Of a DNA stretch of 64,000 bases, positions 22,074 to 33,232 are shown piece by piece. Source of the DNA: Scedosporium boydii (lineage: Eukaryota; Ascomycota; Sordariomycetes; Microascales; Microascaceae); NCBI GenBank assembly GCA_002221725.1, contig NJFT01000006.1, forward strand, positions 248,001-312,000. The letters run 5' to 3'. Both the position numbers and the translations under genes were made by a program. How positions within the stretch are numbered: position 1 is the stretch's first letter; every line of letters starts with the position of its first letter. The notes below the pieces were generated by a model. That model made no database searches. It saw only the letters and a list, made by a program, of their open reading frames with translations, and had not been told where the DNA came from.

Positions 22074-23270
22074 ATGACTTCTCGGCAACATCTACAGATT
22101 ATCAACCCATCCTACTACCACGACGACGAAAATGTTGTGTTTGAGCTATTCCCAAGGCTCCCATGCGAGCTCCGACTACTTGTGTGGCAATACGCCCTAG
22201 AACGGCATCGTTTAATCAGAATTATGCTGGATTCCCCAGTCGGCTGCTCGGGATGTGTGTATTGTTCGGGGCCTCGGCTTTTTCCTCACAAGCCTCCTCT
22301 TCTATACTCGACCACCGGCGGAAGCTATACCATTGTTGTAGAAGCCGTGAAGCTGCAGAGTGAGCTCTTACGTGTAAACAGCGAGTCGCGGAAGATGGCA
22401 CTCCAATTTTACCGCGTTCATATTCCGTGCTATTTCCGGAGGACCGATATCCATATCCTGCAACATCTGACACCGAGGACCTCGTCAATACTCTACTTGA
22501 ATCCCGAGTTCGATTTCATTTATCTAACTTCCTCACGCTACATCTGGCAGCCTCCATTTGTCGACTTTCTCAATGAGCTTAAGGCCAATGATCCTAAGGA
22601 TATTGGGCTCCTTAATTTGGCTCTGGGCCACAGGGACTTGGTGGATCTGGAGCACTCGATCGAGATATCTGACGTTCCTGCCAGAGCAATTTTGACCTCT
22701 TCCCTATCACAGCTACGCAACATCTTGTGGATCGCCCACGGGGCCCTGCGCAAAAGTATGCCATCCAAACGTTTCAAGAGCGTCGGGTCTCATCTTAACC
22801 GCTCTTTGCCGGTGAAACCACTCACGTCATTCTTCGATATCTTAGGCCGTGACCCAAGACCGATTAAACCAGATTTAAGGTTTCTAGCATTTCTAGCAGT
22901 AGGGCCTAATGATCCACGATGGGCGAGCCGACGGTGGCAAGAGCTGTTAGTCAAGTGGAATGTCCATCGACCTAAAGCCGCAAACGAGCGCGTCCTTTTC
23001 GCCTACGATCACCCCCCGACCCCGAAGCCGATAACGGATGTGAAGACTGCCCATCGATTCTTAGAAGAGGAAGAAGACAACTGGATCGCAGAAAAAGAGA
23101 CGCCGATCAAGGGCCCAGCAGACCTTGTGAACGCTGTGAGACCAGCCATAGGGTTCTGGTTGTTCCCTGTAGAGGCTTTTGGAGACCCTCGGGGTACTCG
23201 TCAGAGAGAAAGGGCGGTGCTTGATATGTCGGACCACTGGCCGGAGTTAGCTTTGTCGTATCTGTCCTAG
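22074..23270 (+). CDS. 2EXR domain protein of unknown function
   Basis: A single exon of 398 residues from the ATG at 22074 (MTSRQHLQIINPSYYHDDE). The frame is open for about 100 bases further upstream but without ATG. Residues about 20-40 (FELFPRLPCELRLLVWQYAL) form the 2EXR signature, an F-box-like motif found in large fungal families. It is followed by VNSESRKMALQFY and an FDFIYLTS strand at the usual spacings. The rest includes a basic linker and an FLEEEEDNWIAEKE acidic helix. Such proteins are common in Pezizomycotina and largely uncharacterised. An adaptor role in ubiquitin ligase complexes is only a suggestion from the F-box resemblance. It is tandem with VPS36, 0.4 kb downstream. Confidence 0.85.
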   Translation: MTSRQHLQIINPSYYHDDENVVFELFPRLPCELRLLVWQYALERHRLIRIMLDSPVGCSGCVYCSGPRLFPHKPPLLYSTTGGSYTIVVEAVKLQSELLRVNSESRKMALQFYRVHIPCYFRRTDIHILQHLTPRTSSILYLNPEFDFIYLTSSRYIWQPPFVDFLNELKANDPKDIGLLNLALGHRDLVDLEHSIEISDVPARAILTSSLSQLRNILWIAHGALRKSMPSKRFKSVGSHLNRSLPVKPLTSFFDILGRDPRPIKPDLRFLAFLAVGPNDPRWASRRWQELLVKWNVHRPKAANERVLFAYDHPPTPKPITDVKTAHRFLEEEEDNWIAEKETPIKGPADLVNAVRPAIGFWLFPVEAFGDPRGTRQRERAVLDMSDHWPELALSYLS

Positions 23271-23681
23271 CTTTAGATCTAGCCGGAGTCGGTCTCCTCG
23301 TTACAGTATCCCTGTCCTTTATTGTTCCCTCCAATTCTCTGAGCTATCAGATATGGAGGTATTAATCGAGGAGGAAAAGAGATTGGTGGTGATATTAGCT
23401 AGATGTACCTGTGTAACAAGAACGAAGTTCGCAATTGAGAATTGTGTCATGTGCTATCAGGTGCTGTCAGGTGGAATGTTTTCTTTCCCTCCATTTTGCA
23501 GAAGTTGAACTTGGCCGACGTCAATTTGATCCGTCTCTGTGGAGGGGTTTGGGACAAACACGGCGCACCAACGAGCATGAACCAACTTACCCATCACCTT
23601 GACTCTCACATTCCAGGCTTACTTCACGAGACCTCGTGCCGAAAGACTCGAGTTGTAAAGGCGCCGCATCAGACATGACGG
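23271..23681. other. Spacer between 2EXR gene and VPS36
   Basis: About 0.4 kb holding the 3' UTR of the upstream gene and the promoter of VPS36. No further features seen. Confidence 0.5.
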
Positions 23682-25751
23682 ATGTTTCTTAAAAGTATAG
23701 ACCTCACCACCGCACTTCGCCCGTCGTATCTCCCCGATGAAGTGCTCCTCTTTGTCCAGGACAATGTCGGCCTCTATGAGGGGTATGTCATCCCACAACC
23801 AGTCGCCTCGCCGTCTCGTGCCGGACAAGGGCTAACATATTGGCGCGCGTTCTAGGAAATACAAGCTTCCCAATCATCAGAATGGCCAGGTCTACCTGAC
23901 GTCTCATCGAATATGTTACGTAGATAGGGATCAGCCACGGAAATACTCGGTTGCCTTGGAACTGAAAGAGGTCGAGCGCTATGAGTTCTACGTAAGTCCC
24001 CCTACACATTTTTGCCCTGTCAAAACGGAGGGGGTTAGAGGAAGAGGAAATCCAATAAAATACCATGTCACTAACGGTATTTTCTTCGGTAGGCCGGCTT
24101 TCTTAAATCATCGGCGAAGGTGACCCTGGTGCCGAAGCCGCCGAAACGAATAAAACCGACAACCCCAAGTTCGTCGCTTGGCAGCCGCGTAAACAGCCCA
24201 CGATCCCAGCAGCCAGAGTTGCCTCCCGTTACAGCTGCGACTTGGGTGTGCGTCATTTGCAGCTTCTCTAACCCGGTTCCTTCCAACTTTGATCCTACCA
24301 CCGCGACTGCACACACACCATTGCCACCATGCCTTGCATGTGGCATTAAGCCGACTCTTACACACGTGCTAAAAGCTGCCATCTCGAATGCGAATACTCG
24401 GAGTTCGACACTATCAGCTTTGAACGCAGCGACCCCACCGGCCCTTTCTTCCCGGCTGACACCTTCGAGTCCAAAACCAGCGGCTCCTGTGGCCAACCAC
24501 GGTTCCTCAGATGCTGGCCCAAGAAGCCCAGCTGCCGGCACTGGTGCGTCGTTTGAGTGCCCCCGTTGCACATTTCTGAACCACCCGTCACTTCTTTCGT
24601 GTGAGATGTGTGGTGCGCCGCTCATTTCTCAATCTCAAAATGCTGCAGCGTCAATACCTTCCATTGTAGCGAGGACCGAGTCACCGGGACCGGTGCTAGT
24701 TAATGGGCCTTCGAAGTCCGACACGTTGAATCACATTAAAGTGTCCTTCCGCGGCGGCGGTGAGAAGATATTCTACGAGCGATTAAAAGGAGCCATGACC
24801 CAAAGAAAATGGCTCTTGCATGGAGCGCCACCGATTCCGAAGGGCACTCGAGGCGGAGACGAGACCACTTTGACTGCTAGACCTGGACCGGGAGCTGATG
24901 GAAGGCCCGTGACCAAAGCGGCGGGCATCGCGGCACTCGAACAAAGGGGACTGGACATGCGAAAGAATAACGAGCTTGTGATTGGCGATGCGTTTGAGGA
25001 CCTCGAGTCCCTGATGGCATCTGCCAAGGAGGTCGTGGCGCTGGCGGAGCAATTCGCGAGGCAGGTTAACGGCACGGGGGGTGGCGCCGCTCTCGAAGCC
25101 AGTGCTCTCGTAAATCAGCTAGGCCTAGTGACAACGAAGGACATCGTCGGCGGGAGCAGTTCCGAATCCTTATATCTCTCCGAACTCGCCCGCAACCTCG
25201 CCGAATTCTTGACGGATGATTCCCGCGGCGTGCTGAAGAAAGCGGGAGGAATCATCAGCCTTGTCGATCTCTGGGCCACATTCAATAGGGCGCGGGGAGG
25301 CGTCGAGCTGGTTAGTCCCCGCGACTTTGAAAAGGCGGCGAGAATGTGGGAGACGCTCAAGCTGCCGGTGCGGCTGAGGACGTTCAAGAGCGGCGTCATG
25401 GTGGTCCAGAGCCACGATCGTACTGACGAGACTACTATCGCGGCCATATTAGAGTGGGTGCAAGACTTGCACGAGTTTCCTCCGGAGAAGGAGGTGTCGT
25501 GGGATTGGCATCAGTTCGGCGTCGGTGTTACGGCGCAGGATGCAGCTCAGCGCTTCGGTTGGAGCCTTGGGGTGGCTGAGGAGGAGCTTGAAATGGCGGA
25601 GGAGAAGGGGGCACTCTGCCGGGAAGAGGGCATAGAGGGTCTGAAGTATTGGAAGAACTACATCGATACCGGTGATATAAAACTTCCAGATCCCGAAGAA
25701 GACATGGCCAAACAGTTCGAGAGAGCCCTACGAGAAAGTGGTATCCTATAA
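23682..25751 (+). CDS. VPS36: ESCRT-II subunit VPS36 (GLUE, two NZF fingers, EAP30)
   Basis: Three exons, 23682-23782, 23856-23991 and 24093-25751, about 631 residues. The start MFLKSIDLTTALRPSYLPDE leads into the GLUE domain (LLFVQDNVGLYEG, YKLPNHQNGQVYLTSHRICYV), which binds phosphoinositide and ubiquitin. As in budding yeast, the GLUE fold is split by two NZF zinc fingers: WVCVICSF with CLACG (about 130-165) and FECPRCTFLNHPSLLSCEMC (about 235-260). GLUE resumes at LNHIKVSFRGGGEKIFYERL. The rest is the EAP30/winged-helix part (VSPRDFEKAARMWETLKLP, SGVMVVQSH). With Vps22 and Vps25 it sorts ubiquitinated cargo at endosomes. All splice phases agree and both introns have GTATGT or GTAAGT donors. 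Each finger keeps four cysteines. The long Ser/Pro/Ala linker between them looks disordered. Confidence 0.96.
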
Positions 25752-26617
25752 TTGCAATTGTGGACGTACAGTCTACGGCTCAGGAGGCGATAGCGAGTAG
25801 ATACCATTATAGAACGCGAGCGTCCTTGATTAATCCCATCCTACTTCGTATATTTAACGGAATATCGACGGAGTAGAATTCCTCTGATCTGATGCCATCG
25901 ATCGTGACAATCCAGAGACGTGCTCACAGTACTTCTTCATTACCCTGTCGGCAAGATCTCCAAATCACTGCAAATCTAAGGGCGAATTGCAACCTGCCTC
26001 TCGGTCGCTGGATAACTGTGCAGTACCTCCCGCAAATCCATCTAAACGACAAGCAGCGTGCGCGTTTGATCGTCGAGCGGTAGTAACTTTGACAGGGCGT
26101 ACGTAGATTCCATCAAGAACTGCAATTGCCAGCAAGTCTGCCTCGGCAGCATGATCGTAATAACGAATTGCAGTGTTAGCAGCGGAGTGATTATGATGGT
26201 AGCCCGTGGCTTACACTTTTGACACTTCCGCACGCTGTGTTTAGGCAGTCGAATTGTTGTTTTCAGCGCATGCTTCGACGAGCTTGCGTCAGCAATTGCG
26301 TCCTTCCGTTTACGTGGAAATACGAACACAGCACTTTTGAATTCATCAAATTGACCTGCCTCATTTATAACTAGCATTAATCCACAAGTCTTCTGTCTGC
26401 ACATTGCAAATGCACTGAATTCTGAACTGAGGTGGCGCAGGTTGTTCCATTTATTGATCAATTGATCTCTTGAGGAGAACAAATCAGAACTCAGCCCCCT
26501 TCTTCAACCTATCCACTTCCCTCCATCAGCCTCGGATGAGCGCGTTGACCGGACTCCTTTTCGGTCTCACAATTTAGACATATCATATTTAGCACGTTCC
26601 ATAGGAGAGGTAAAAAG
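25752..26617. other. Intergenic region upstream of the S9 peptidase
   Basis: About 0.87 kb with one TACTTCGTA copy at 25842-25850. No gene recognised; a 146-codon minus frame at 26042-26482 resembles nothing I know. Confidence 0.5.
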
Positions 26618-29014
26618 ATGCGCATCTCCGAAAACTTCACACCGGAGGCAATGCTCGGCGCCCCGCGTCGAAGCCCAGCCGTGCCAAGCCGGAACGGGAC
26701 TCTCGCGCTCTACACAGTCTCCACTTACAACTTCGCCGAAGGGAAACTGACCAAGGAGCTCAAGACGCTAGAGATCCAAACCGGACGCTCGGAGGTGCTC
26801 TCGAGCGACGAGAACATCACCGAGGCTCTCTGGGTCCCCGGCAGGGATACCGAAGTCGCGTATCTGCAGAAGAAGGATAAGGGCCGTACGGAGCTAGTGG
26901 TTGTCGATGTGGAGAGACCGGACGAGAGTAGGCATGTGGTTTTCGAGTTCGATGCGCCCGTTAGCGGATTGAAGTTTAAGACTCTGGACGATGAGACGCT
27001 GGCGTTCGCCGTTGCCGGGCTTGTGGGTCCGGATGGGAAGCTCTATAATGAGACGACGCAGGAAAAGAAGGGATCAGCTCGGATTTTTGATAAGCCCCGA
27101 GTCTGGGTGGTAAGAACATGTTTGCCATCTCATAGACGTATATATTTCTCACCACGTATACTAACTTCGTCATTTCTCTTTTTCCCGCAAAGTGGGATTC
27201 TATCACCAAGGAGCAAAAGTATTCACTGTGGTACTCTCAACTCACCAGACAAAACGACCACTGGACCCTACAAGGCGAACTCAACGACCTTCTCCAAGAC
27301 ACCACTCTCGAGATAGTAGGGGTCTACGACGTAGACGATGTCAAAAACCACTACGACCTGAGCACCAAGGGCATCCTCTTCAACGCCTCGTCCCTCAGCC
27401 CAGACACCGACGTTCGACAATGGGACTCTACTCACGTCTACTTCGCACCCCTCGGCTCCTTCGCCGCTAAGACGACCTCGCCACCTCAGAGGCTCCAGAT
27501 GGAACATTCCCTCCACGCAGGACGATGTTCCAACGTGAGATTCTCGCCCGACGAGTCACTCGCCGCGTTCGTCTATGAGTCCTACGAGAATAGCATCGAC
27601 GCTCGTATATTGCTGGGCCACATCGACGCCCTGGCCGTCGTCGACGTTTTCAAATTCATCATCAAAAAGGAGCCCGCGCTTCCCCCGTCTAGTTTCGAGT
27701 TCGGCAGCGAGCGCGACAGTCTTCTTCTTTCTACCCTGGCATGTGGTCGCACGACTATCCAGACCCTCTCACTTTCGCAAGATGCTGTACCCGAGACTAT
27801 TTTCAACAATGGCTCCGCCGGGGCGTACTATCCCCTCGTCGAGGGTCAATGGGGTAAACTCCTAGTCTCGAGCGCGAGTTTTCTGGACAGCAGTCTCTGG
27901 CAGATTATCGATACTAAGGGAGAGACGGAGCCTGTGGTCGTCTCATCCTTGACGAGGCACGGTGCCCGCTTCGGGCTGACGCATGCTATGGTATCGGAGA
28001 TTTGGTACGAGGGGGCTGATGACACCTGTGTCCATGCTTTTATACTTCGTCCGAGCAATTTCGACCCTGCTAAAAAATATCCTTGGGTGTTGATGCCCCA
28101 TGGCGGGCCTGTATCCGCGTGGAATGATGCTTGGAGCACGAGAGTGCGTTGTATCCCGCGTCCGATGAAAACGAACAACAACAACAATGCTAATCCTTGC
28201 CCATAGTGGAACATAGCACTTTGGGCCGAGCAAGGCTATATCATAGTCTGCCCCAACATTGCTGGCAGCGTAGGCTACGGACTTGACTTCACGGCCCGTA
28301 CGTTCTCCGTCGCCCCCTTTACCCTCTCCTCTTCAATCTCTCAAGCTCCCTAACCTCATTCACACATGTCAGGAATCAACGGAGAATGGGGCGGAGCTGC
28401 CTACAGAGACCTCGTCAACCTCGTCCAGTACGTCGAGCAACTCCCCTACATCGACATCACCCGCGCCGCCCTCGCTGGCGCCAGCTTCGGAGGCTACATG
28501 GTGAGCTGGATCTTTAGCACCGACCTCGCCAAAAAGGTAAACTATCTTCCCTCCCCACGCCAACCTATGTTTTCTAAATCATGACTTCTACTAACAATCC
28601 TAACAGTTCCGCTGCGCCATCTGGCACGACGGCATCCTCCACCTCAACGCCCTCGCCCTAACATCCGACTTCGGCCTCCCACCCGCCCAATTCGGCGATC
28701 CCCCTCTTGTATGGGATCCCGCCACCGCCGAACGGCTCGACAAGTGGAACCCGGCCCGGCCCGACCGCCTCGCAAGGTGGAAGGATGCCCCTCCCACGCT
28801 CTTCATCCATGGCCAGCGCGACTGGCGGTGTCCTCTGATCGAAGGACTCGCCGCCTACCGGGTCCTTAAGTCTCATGGTGTGGCGAGCAAGTTTTTGACG
28901 TTCGAGGATGAGGGCCATTGGGTGCTCAAACATGAGAATTCACGTGTGTGGCATCGGGAGGTGTTTGCTTGGATTGAAACTTATGTTGGGAAAGGTCCTA
29001 CGCCGGACTATTAA
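26618..29014 (+). CDS. Dipeptidyl-peptidase V-like S9 serine peptidase, no signal peptide
   Basis: Five exons, 26618-27109, 27193-28143, 28207-28297, 28373-28536 and 28607-29014, about 701 residues. The N-terminal two thirds form the beta-propeller typical of S9 peptidases (for example VRFSPDESLAAFVYES). The C-terminal alpha/beta-hydrolase begins near PWVLMPHGGPVSAW. The expected triad is Ser549 in GASFGG, Asp638 in HGQRDWRCP and His670 in DEGHWV. The family removes X-Ala-type dipeptides from peptide N-termini. Secreted DPP-V enzymes start with a signal peptide. Here the N-terminus (MRISENFTPEAMLGAPRRSP) is not hydrophobic, so an intracellular enzyme is more likely, unless an upstream exon was missed. 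It is convergent with the channel gene. Confidence 0.92.
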
Positions 29015-29466
29015 GAGGGAAAGCTATTTATTTTCTTCTGCAGACTGCACTTGGGAATGTATGTATGAGGAACTTTAGCCTTGGATTTCCTATTCTGTAT
29101 GATAATGCTGGCTATGCAAATGGTATTGAACAAACTGGGTGCTTCCAAGCCAGACATATGAGCTCAAGAACAAAAACAAGATGCAAAACAAAGGTATATG
29201 CAGGTATTTCATGGCCCATGACGGTCGTAAAGAAGTTTGGGAGATGCATGGAAAATCGCAAAACATAGCCGCTTCCTTGACAGAGAGACGCATCATGACA
29301 TGAAAAAAAAAAAGCAAACGCAAAAAAAAGAAATGCAAAACAATCCTCCTCACCGAACAAAACACCCCCTTGCGATACCAAGACGAGACCAACACCGTCA
29401 TGGCCAAAATGCCACCGGTCCAAGGGTATAACTATTCAACCCAGTTGTTTCAAGTCGGTCATCCAC
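29015..29466. other. Convergent spacer, A-rich
   Basis: About 450 bp between two stop codons, with A-runs at about 29302-29330. Presumed 3' UTRs and poly(A) signals of both genes. Confidence 0.5.
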
Positions 29467-32400
29467 CTATTCGTCATCGGGCTTCTGGTCGTCCTCGTCC
29501 TTCTTCTGCTCCTGTTCCTCCTGTTCCTTCGCTTCTCTCTCCTTCCTTTCCGCCTCCTCCTTTTCCTTCAACTCTCTTTCTTCTCTCTCTTTTTGTTCCC
29601 TTTCCTCCCTCTCCTTCTTTTCCTTTAGCTCTCTCTCCTCCCTTTCTTTCTTCTCCTTCTTCTCCTTCTCCCTCAACTCCCTCTCTTCCCTCTCCTTTCT
29701 TTCTTCCTCCTCCTTTTCCCTCAGCTCTCTCTCCTCCTTCTCTTTCTTCTCCTTTTCTTCCTTTTCCTTTAGCTCTCTCTCTTGTCTCTCCTTCTTTTCT
29801 TTCTCCTCTCTTTCCTTCTGCTCCCGTTCCTCTCTCTCCTTCTTTTCCTTAAGCTCTCTCTCTTCTTTCTCCTTCTTCTCCTGTTCTTCCTTTTCCTTCT
29901 TCTCCTTTTCCTCCTTTTCCTTTAGCTCTCTTTCCTCCTTCTCCTTCCTTTCCTTCTCCTGCCTCTCTCTCTCTTCCTTTTCTCTCTGCTCTCTTTCCTC
30001 CTTCTCCTTCTGTTCCCTCTCCTCTCTCTCCTTCTTCTCCTTTGCCTCCTTCTCTTCCTTTTCCTTTAGCTCTCTTTCTTCCTTCTCTCGCTTCTCTTTC
30101 TCTTCCTTCTCCCGCTGCTCCTTCTCCTCCTTTTCCTTTTCCTTCTTTTCCCTCTCCTCTTTCTCGCGCTGTAGCTGCTGTTGATGCTCTTCCTGCTTCT
30201 CCTGCATAGTCAACAGAATTAAGGTTAGTCGGTCAATCTTGCTTGCCATCTCGCTCACTCTCGTCTCCATCTGCGAGAGCACCAAGCTTCCCTCCTCGGC
30301 TGAGCTCTCCTTGGCGTCCGCCTCTGCAGACTTGCTGTCCGCTGAGGATGGCTGCTTGTGGAGGCTCGCCCGCAGGGTATCCTCCTGGCTGAAGGTAGGG
30401 CCCCTAAAACCGGCGAACTCGTCCTGAATGTTCCTGCAGCGGATCGACTCATACAGCTTGATAACGCCGACGATGGGGAAGTGGGTGATCTTGAGTAGGG
30501 CGATGCGGCCGGCGCGGAACTTGGTGGTTGAGTGGAAAAACAAGCGAAGAGGTCGGAAGATGATGAGGGAAATCAGGTTCAAGGGCGGGAGGAAGTGGGT
30601 CAGGCGGTTGCTCGTGGAGGCCTCAAGAACGTAGATGCTGTAGACGAAGAGGTACTCTGACCTCGCCTGGGTAATGACGCGCGAGAAGCTGTTCGACAGC
30701 ATACCGGTGAGGGAGCCGGTAAGGAGGAAGGAGCTGAGACAAATGAAGAGGAGCATGAGAGGCGGGCCGAAGACGGGGTCAATGTCGTCCATAATCTCGA
30801 TACCGGTTCCGCTCGAGCCGAAGAAGATTTTGGTAAGAATCATGGTCATATTCGCAAAGGTAAACGTGTTTCGCCCGACGAGGGAGAAGGTGGTGAGGAA
30901 ACCGCAGTAGATGATGATGACCAAAATCATGAACTTGACAAAGTCTTTGCCCATCTCCTTGAAGCAGGGAATCAGTGTGCCCCAGTATGGGCTCAAGCTG
31001 AGGAACGAGCAGATTCTAGGCACCATGAACAGGGCTTCCAAGGCGAATATGTCAAAGGCAACTTCGACTGCCTGCTGATTATGCGTGATGATACCAATTA
31101 TCTCTGCGAAGGCAGGTTAGTGAATCATCCTCCTACATCTAGCGGAGTAAATGTAGAAAAAGAACAAGAAAGGAGGGATATAACTTACTGAGTATAGCAA
31201 AGGTGATACCAAGGCTAATCATGATCATGTCAAATACGTTCCAGAGGTCAGAGGTGTAAAACATGGAACCGGCATCGTTCCAAGCGCTGATCTCATCGTA
31301 CAAAAATGCAGCAAGCCAGATGTAAAGAACATATTCGGCGCGAGTAATGACGTCGACGTTACGCTCTACAAGCACGGTGTAGTAAATAGCCATGAAGCCT
31401 AGGAAGAAGACGATCTCCCAAGCCTTGAGATATTTAGGGACACGCAAGCGGGAGAAGGGGTCAGCCGTTGCAGGGTTATAGTACCTCGGCTTCTTGACGG
31501 CCAAGACGTCGAGTCTGTCCCAGAAAATGATATCACCATTCCAGATGGCGGTAATGATCTTCTGGACAACAGCCTGGCCGAGGAAGTCTTTGGAGTTTGA
31601 GATGGCGGCTATCTCGAGGGCATTGAGGCCGCGGAAGGGGGCAGTAGGATCCTCTTCCTCTTCCTCACCCTCCTCAACATTGAAACTGGCTGTTAAACGC
31701 GAGAGGGATTGCAAAAGTTGACCACGTTTAACAGAGCTGACAGTGGTGGCCATGGACCGCCTGCCGTAGGAGCCACCATTGGATCGCGGAAGAAGAGGAG
31801 AATGCTCGGTACTAGTGGACTCCTCTGGAATGGTCTCGGGAATAGGTTCGGGTTCCTCGAGTTCGGGGATCTCGTATAGACAGTAGTCTACTGCTTCTCT
31901 CTCGGACAGGCGAGACAAGAACCTCCAGGCGACGATCTCACAAGCATGGGCGCGAGATGCGCTAAGGTCGCGGGTCTTGTCATCAGCGACATAGTGCCAT
32001 TTTAAAGCCCTTCATAGAAACCAGGTCAGCATCAATTGAAATTTATGAAGAAACACTCCTCCTAAGGCCTGGTGTGTGTGTTGAGGTGAGATCGATCGGG
32101 GCGACCATCAAATAATGTATAGAAGTGGGGGAGGCAATGCATTCTGCATGTGCCCCACTACAGCTAAAACAGAACCTGCCTCGTGATGATGCCCGCCCCA
32201 GCTGCGAATGGTGACGGGAAGACGTGAAAATGAAGATTTATCAAGAACATACAGCAAGGCATTCACGATGGTCGGATTGGAGCAGTTCAGGGCCAGATGG
32301 TCGACTAGCGAACGAAGTTCACTTGAAGAAGTCCTCAACTGCTCAAACGTGTGCGGCAGAGTGATAATGGCAGAGAAGTAACTACGAGTGTTAAAGACGT

Positions 32401-32591
32401 GTCAGCATAGAAAACAAATGAACCAAATGCTAAGAGAGAGTAGAATTGACTGACCGAGAAAACTTCTTGATGACATCTCGGAAGCTATCGCCTTCACGAA
32501 TGTCAGGCAGCTCGACATAAACATAGCTGGACGGGCCGGGCGACGGCGCTCGGGGCGCGGGCAGCTTCTTTAGCTTAACGCGGATGGGCAT
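29467..32591 (-). CDS. YVC1-like TRP-type vacuolar cation channel with long charged helical tail
   Basis: Four exons, 32591-32455, 32381-32253, 32009-31189 and 31103-29467, about 907 residues. The start ATG at 32591 (MPIRVKLKKLPAP) is the first in frame; the frame stays open upstream without ATG, so an extra 5' exon is possible. The N-terminal domain (YVELPDIREGDSFRDVIKKF, PHTFEQLRTSSSELRSLVDHL, ACEIVAWRFLSRLSEREAVDY) matches fungal YVC1-type proteins. Hydrophobic segments lie at about 285-305, 313-330, 343-362, 378-398, 420-437 and 478-500, with a pore-like stretch near 450-465 (MTMILTKIFFGSSGTG). YVC1 channels release vacuolar Ca2+ on osmotic stress. The last 240 residues are almost only Glu, Lys and Arg with a few Leu and Gln, far longer than the acidic tail of yeast Yvc1. 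Confidence 0.9.
29512..30171. repeat. 660-bp pure-strand low-complexity tract coding the E/K/R tail
   Basis: On the + strand this stretch is almost entirely pyrimidine (CTCCTTCTC-like words), and the complement is GAG/AAG/AGA purine. It encodes about 220 residues of repeated KEEREKKEKE-type units with ELKEKEE and EREEREQKE variants. Copies are imperfect, which suggests slippage or unequal exchange followed by divergence. Confidence 0.9.
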
Positions 32592-33232
32592 AGTTCCTCG
32601 GTCGGGGGCAGGTTTTCTGAAGCTAAGAGGAGGTTGTGAATTCTCGACGAAGAACACGTCGATGTTGCTCAAGAGAGGAGCTGTGTTGGAGGAGAGGAGG
32701 AGCGGGGAAAGAATGAAACAGACGGAGGAGAAGCGGAGGGGATCAAATTGATGGCAGCTGGAGACGAACGATCACGGTACATTGCGACAAACGACAAAGA
32801 CCAAGGAGAAATTACGAAGTACACTTTGTACAGTCCTGATACTAGTCTTGGAAGAACTAAACTGGCGCAATCGCTTAATGCGTGCTTCGTAGAAGTAGAA
32901 TGTTACGGCACTATTCCCAAACCAAGACCTCGTTGATTGATGATGGAGTATAGTGTACTTTATTTGATGTGGTGCATTTCGGGTGAACAGGGATCAGAGA
33001 TAGCCTGATCAGCCAAGACCCCGGTAGTTCAAGCATGAGAGGGAATGTCCTTGTACATGTAGTCGTGAAGTAACCATGCTCCATCCTGGACATCATTGTA
33101 TGTGGGGGTTGGGGAAGCTCAGGATATTGGATAATATTGGATTGAACAAGGCATAAAAAGGGTCTAGTGTGCCTGCCATTGGTCATGTAGGCGCCCGCAA
33201 TCAAGCTGGCCAGAGGCAGAGGCTCAGGGTCG
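32592..33232. other. Spacer between the YVC1-like gene and the coiled-coil gene
   Basis: About 640 bp, containing a motif copy TTACGAAGTACACTTTGTAC from 32812. It holds the promoter of the channel gene and the 3' end of the next gene. Confidence 0.5.

Noticed and set aside
29370..29852. 160-codon plus frame rich in Pro/Ser
   Set aside because: Translation of the pyrimidine-rich strand opposite the YVC1-like tail; purely a low-complexity shadow.
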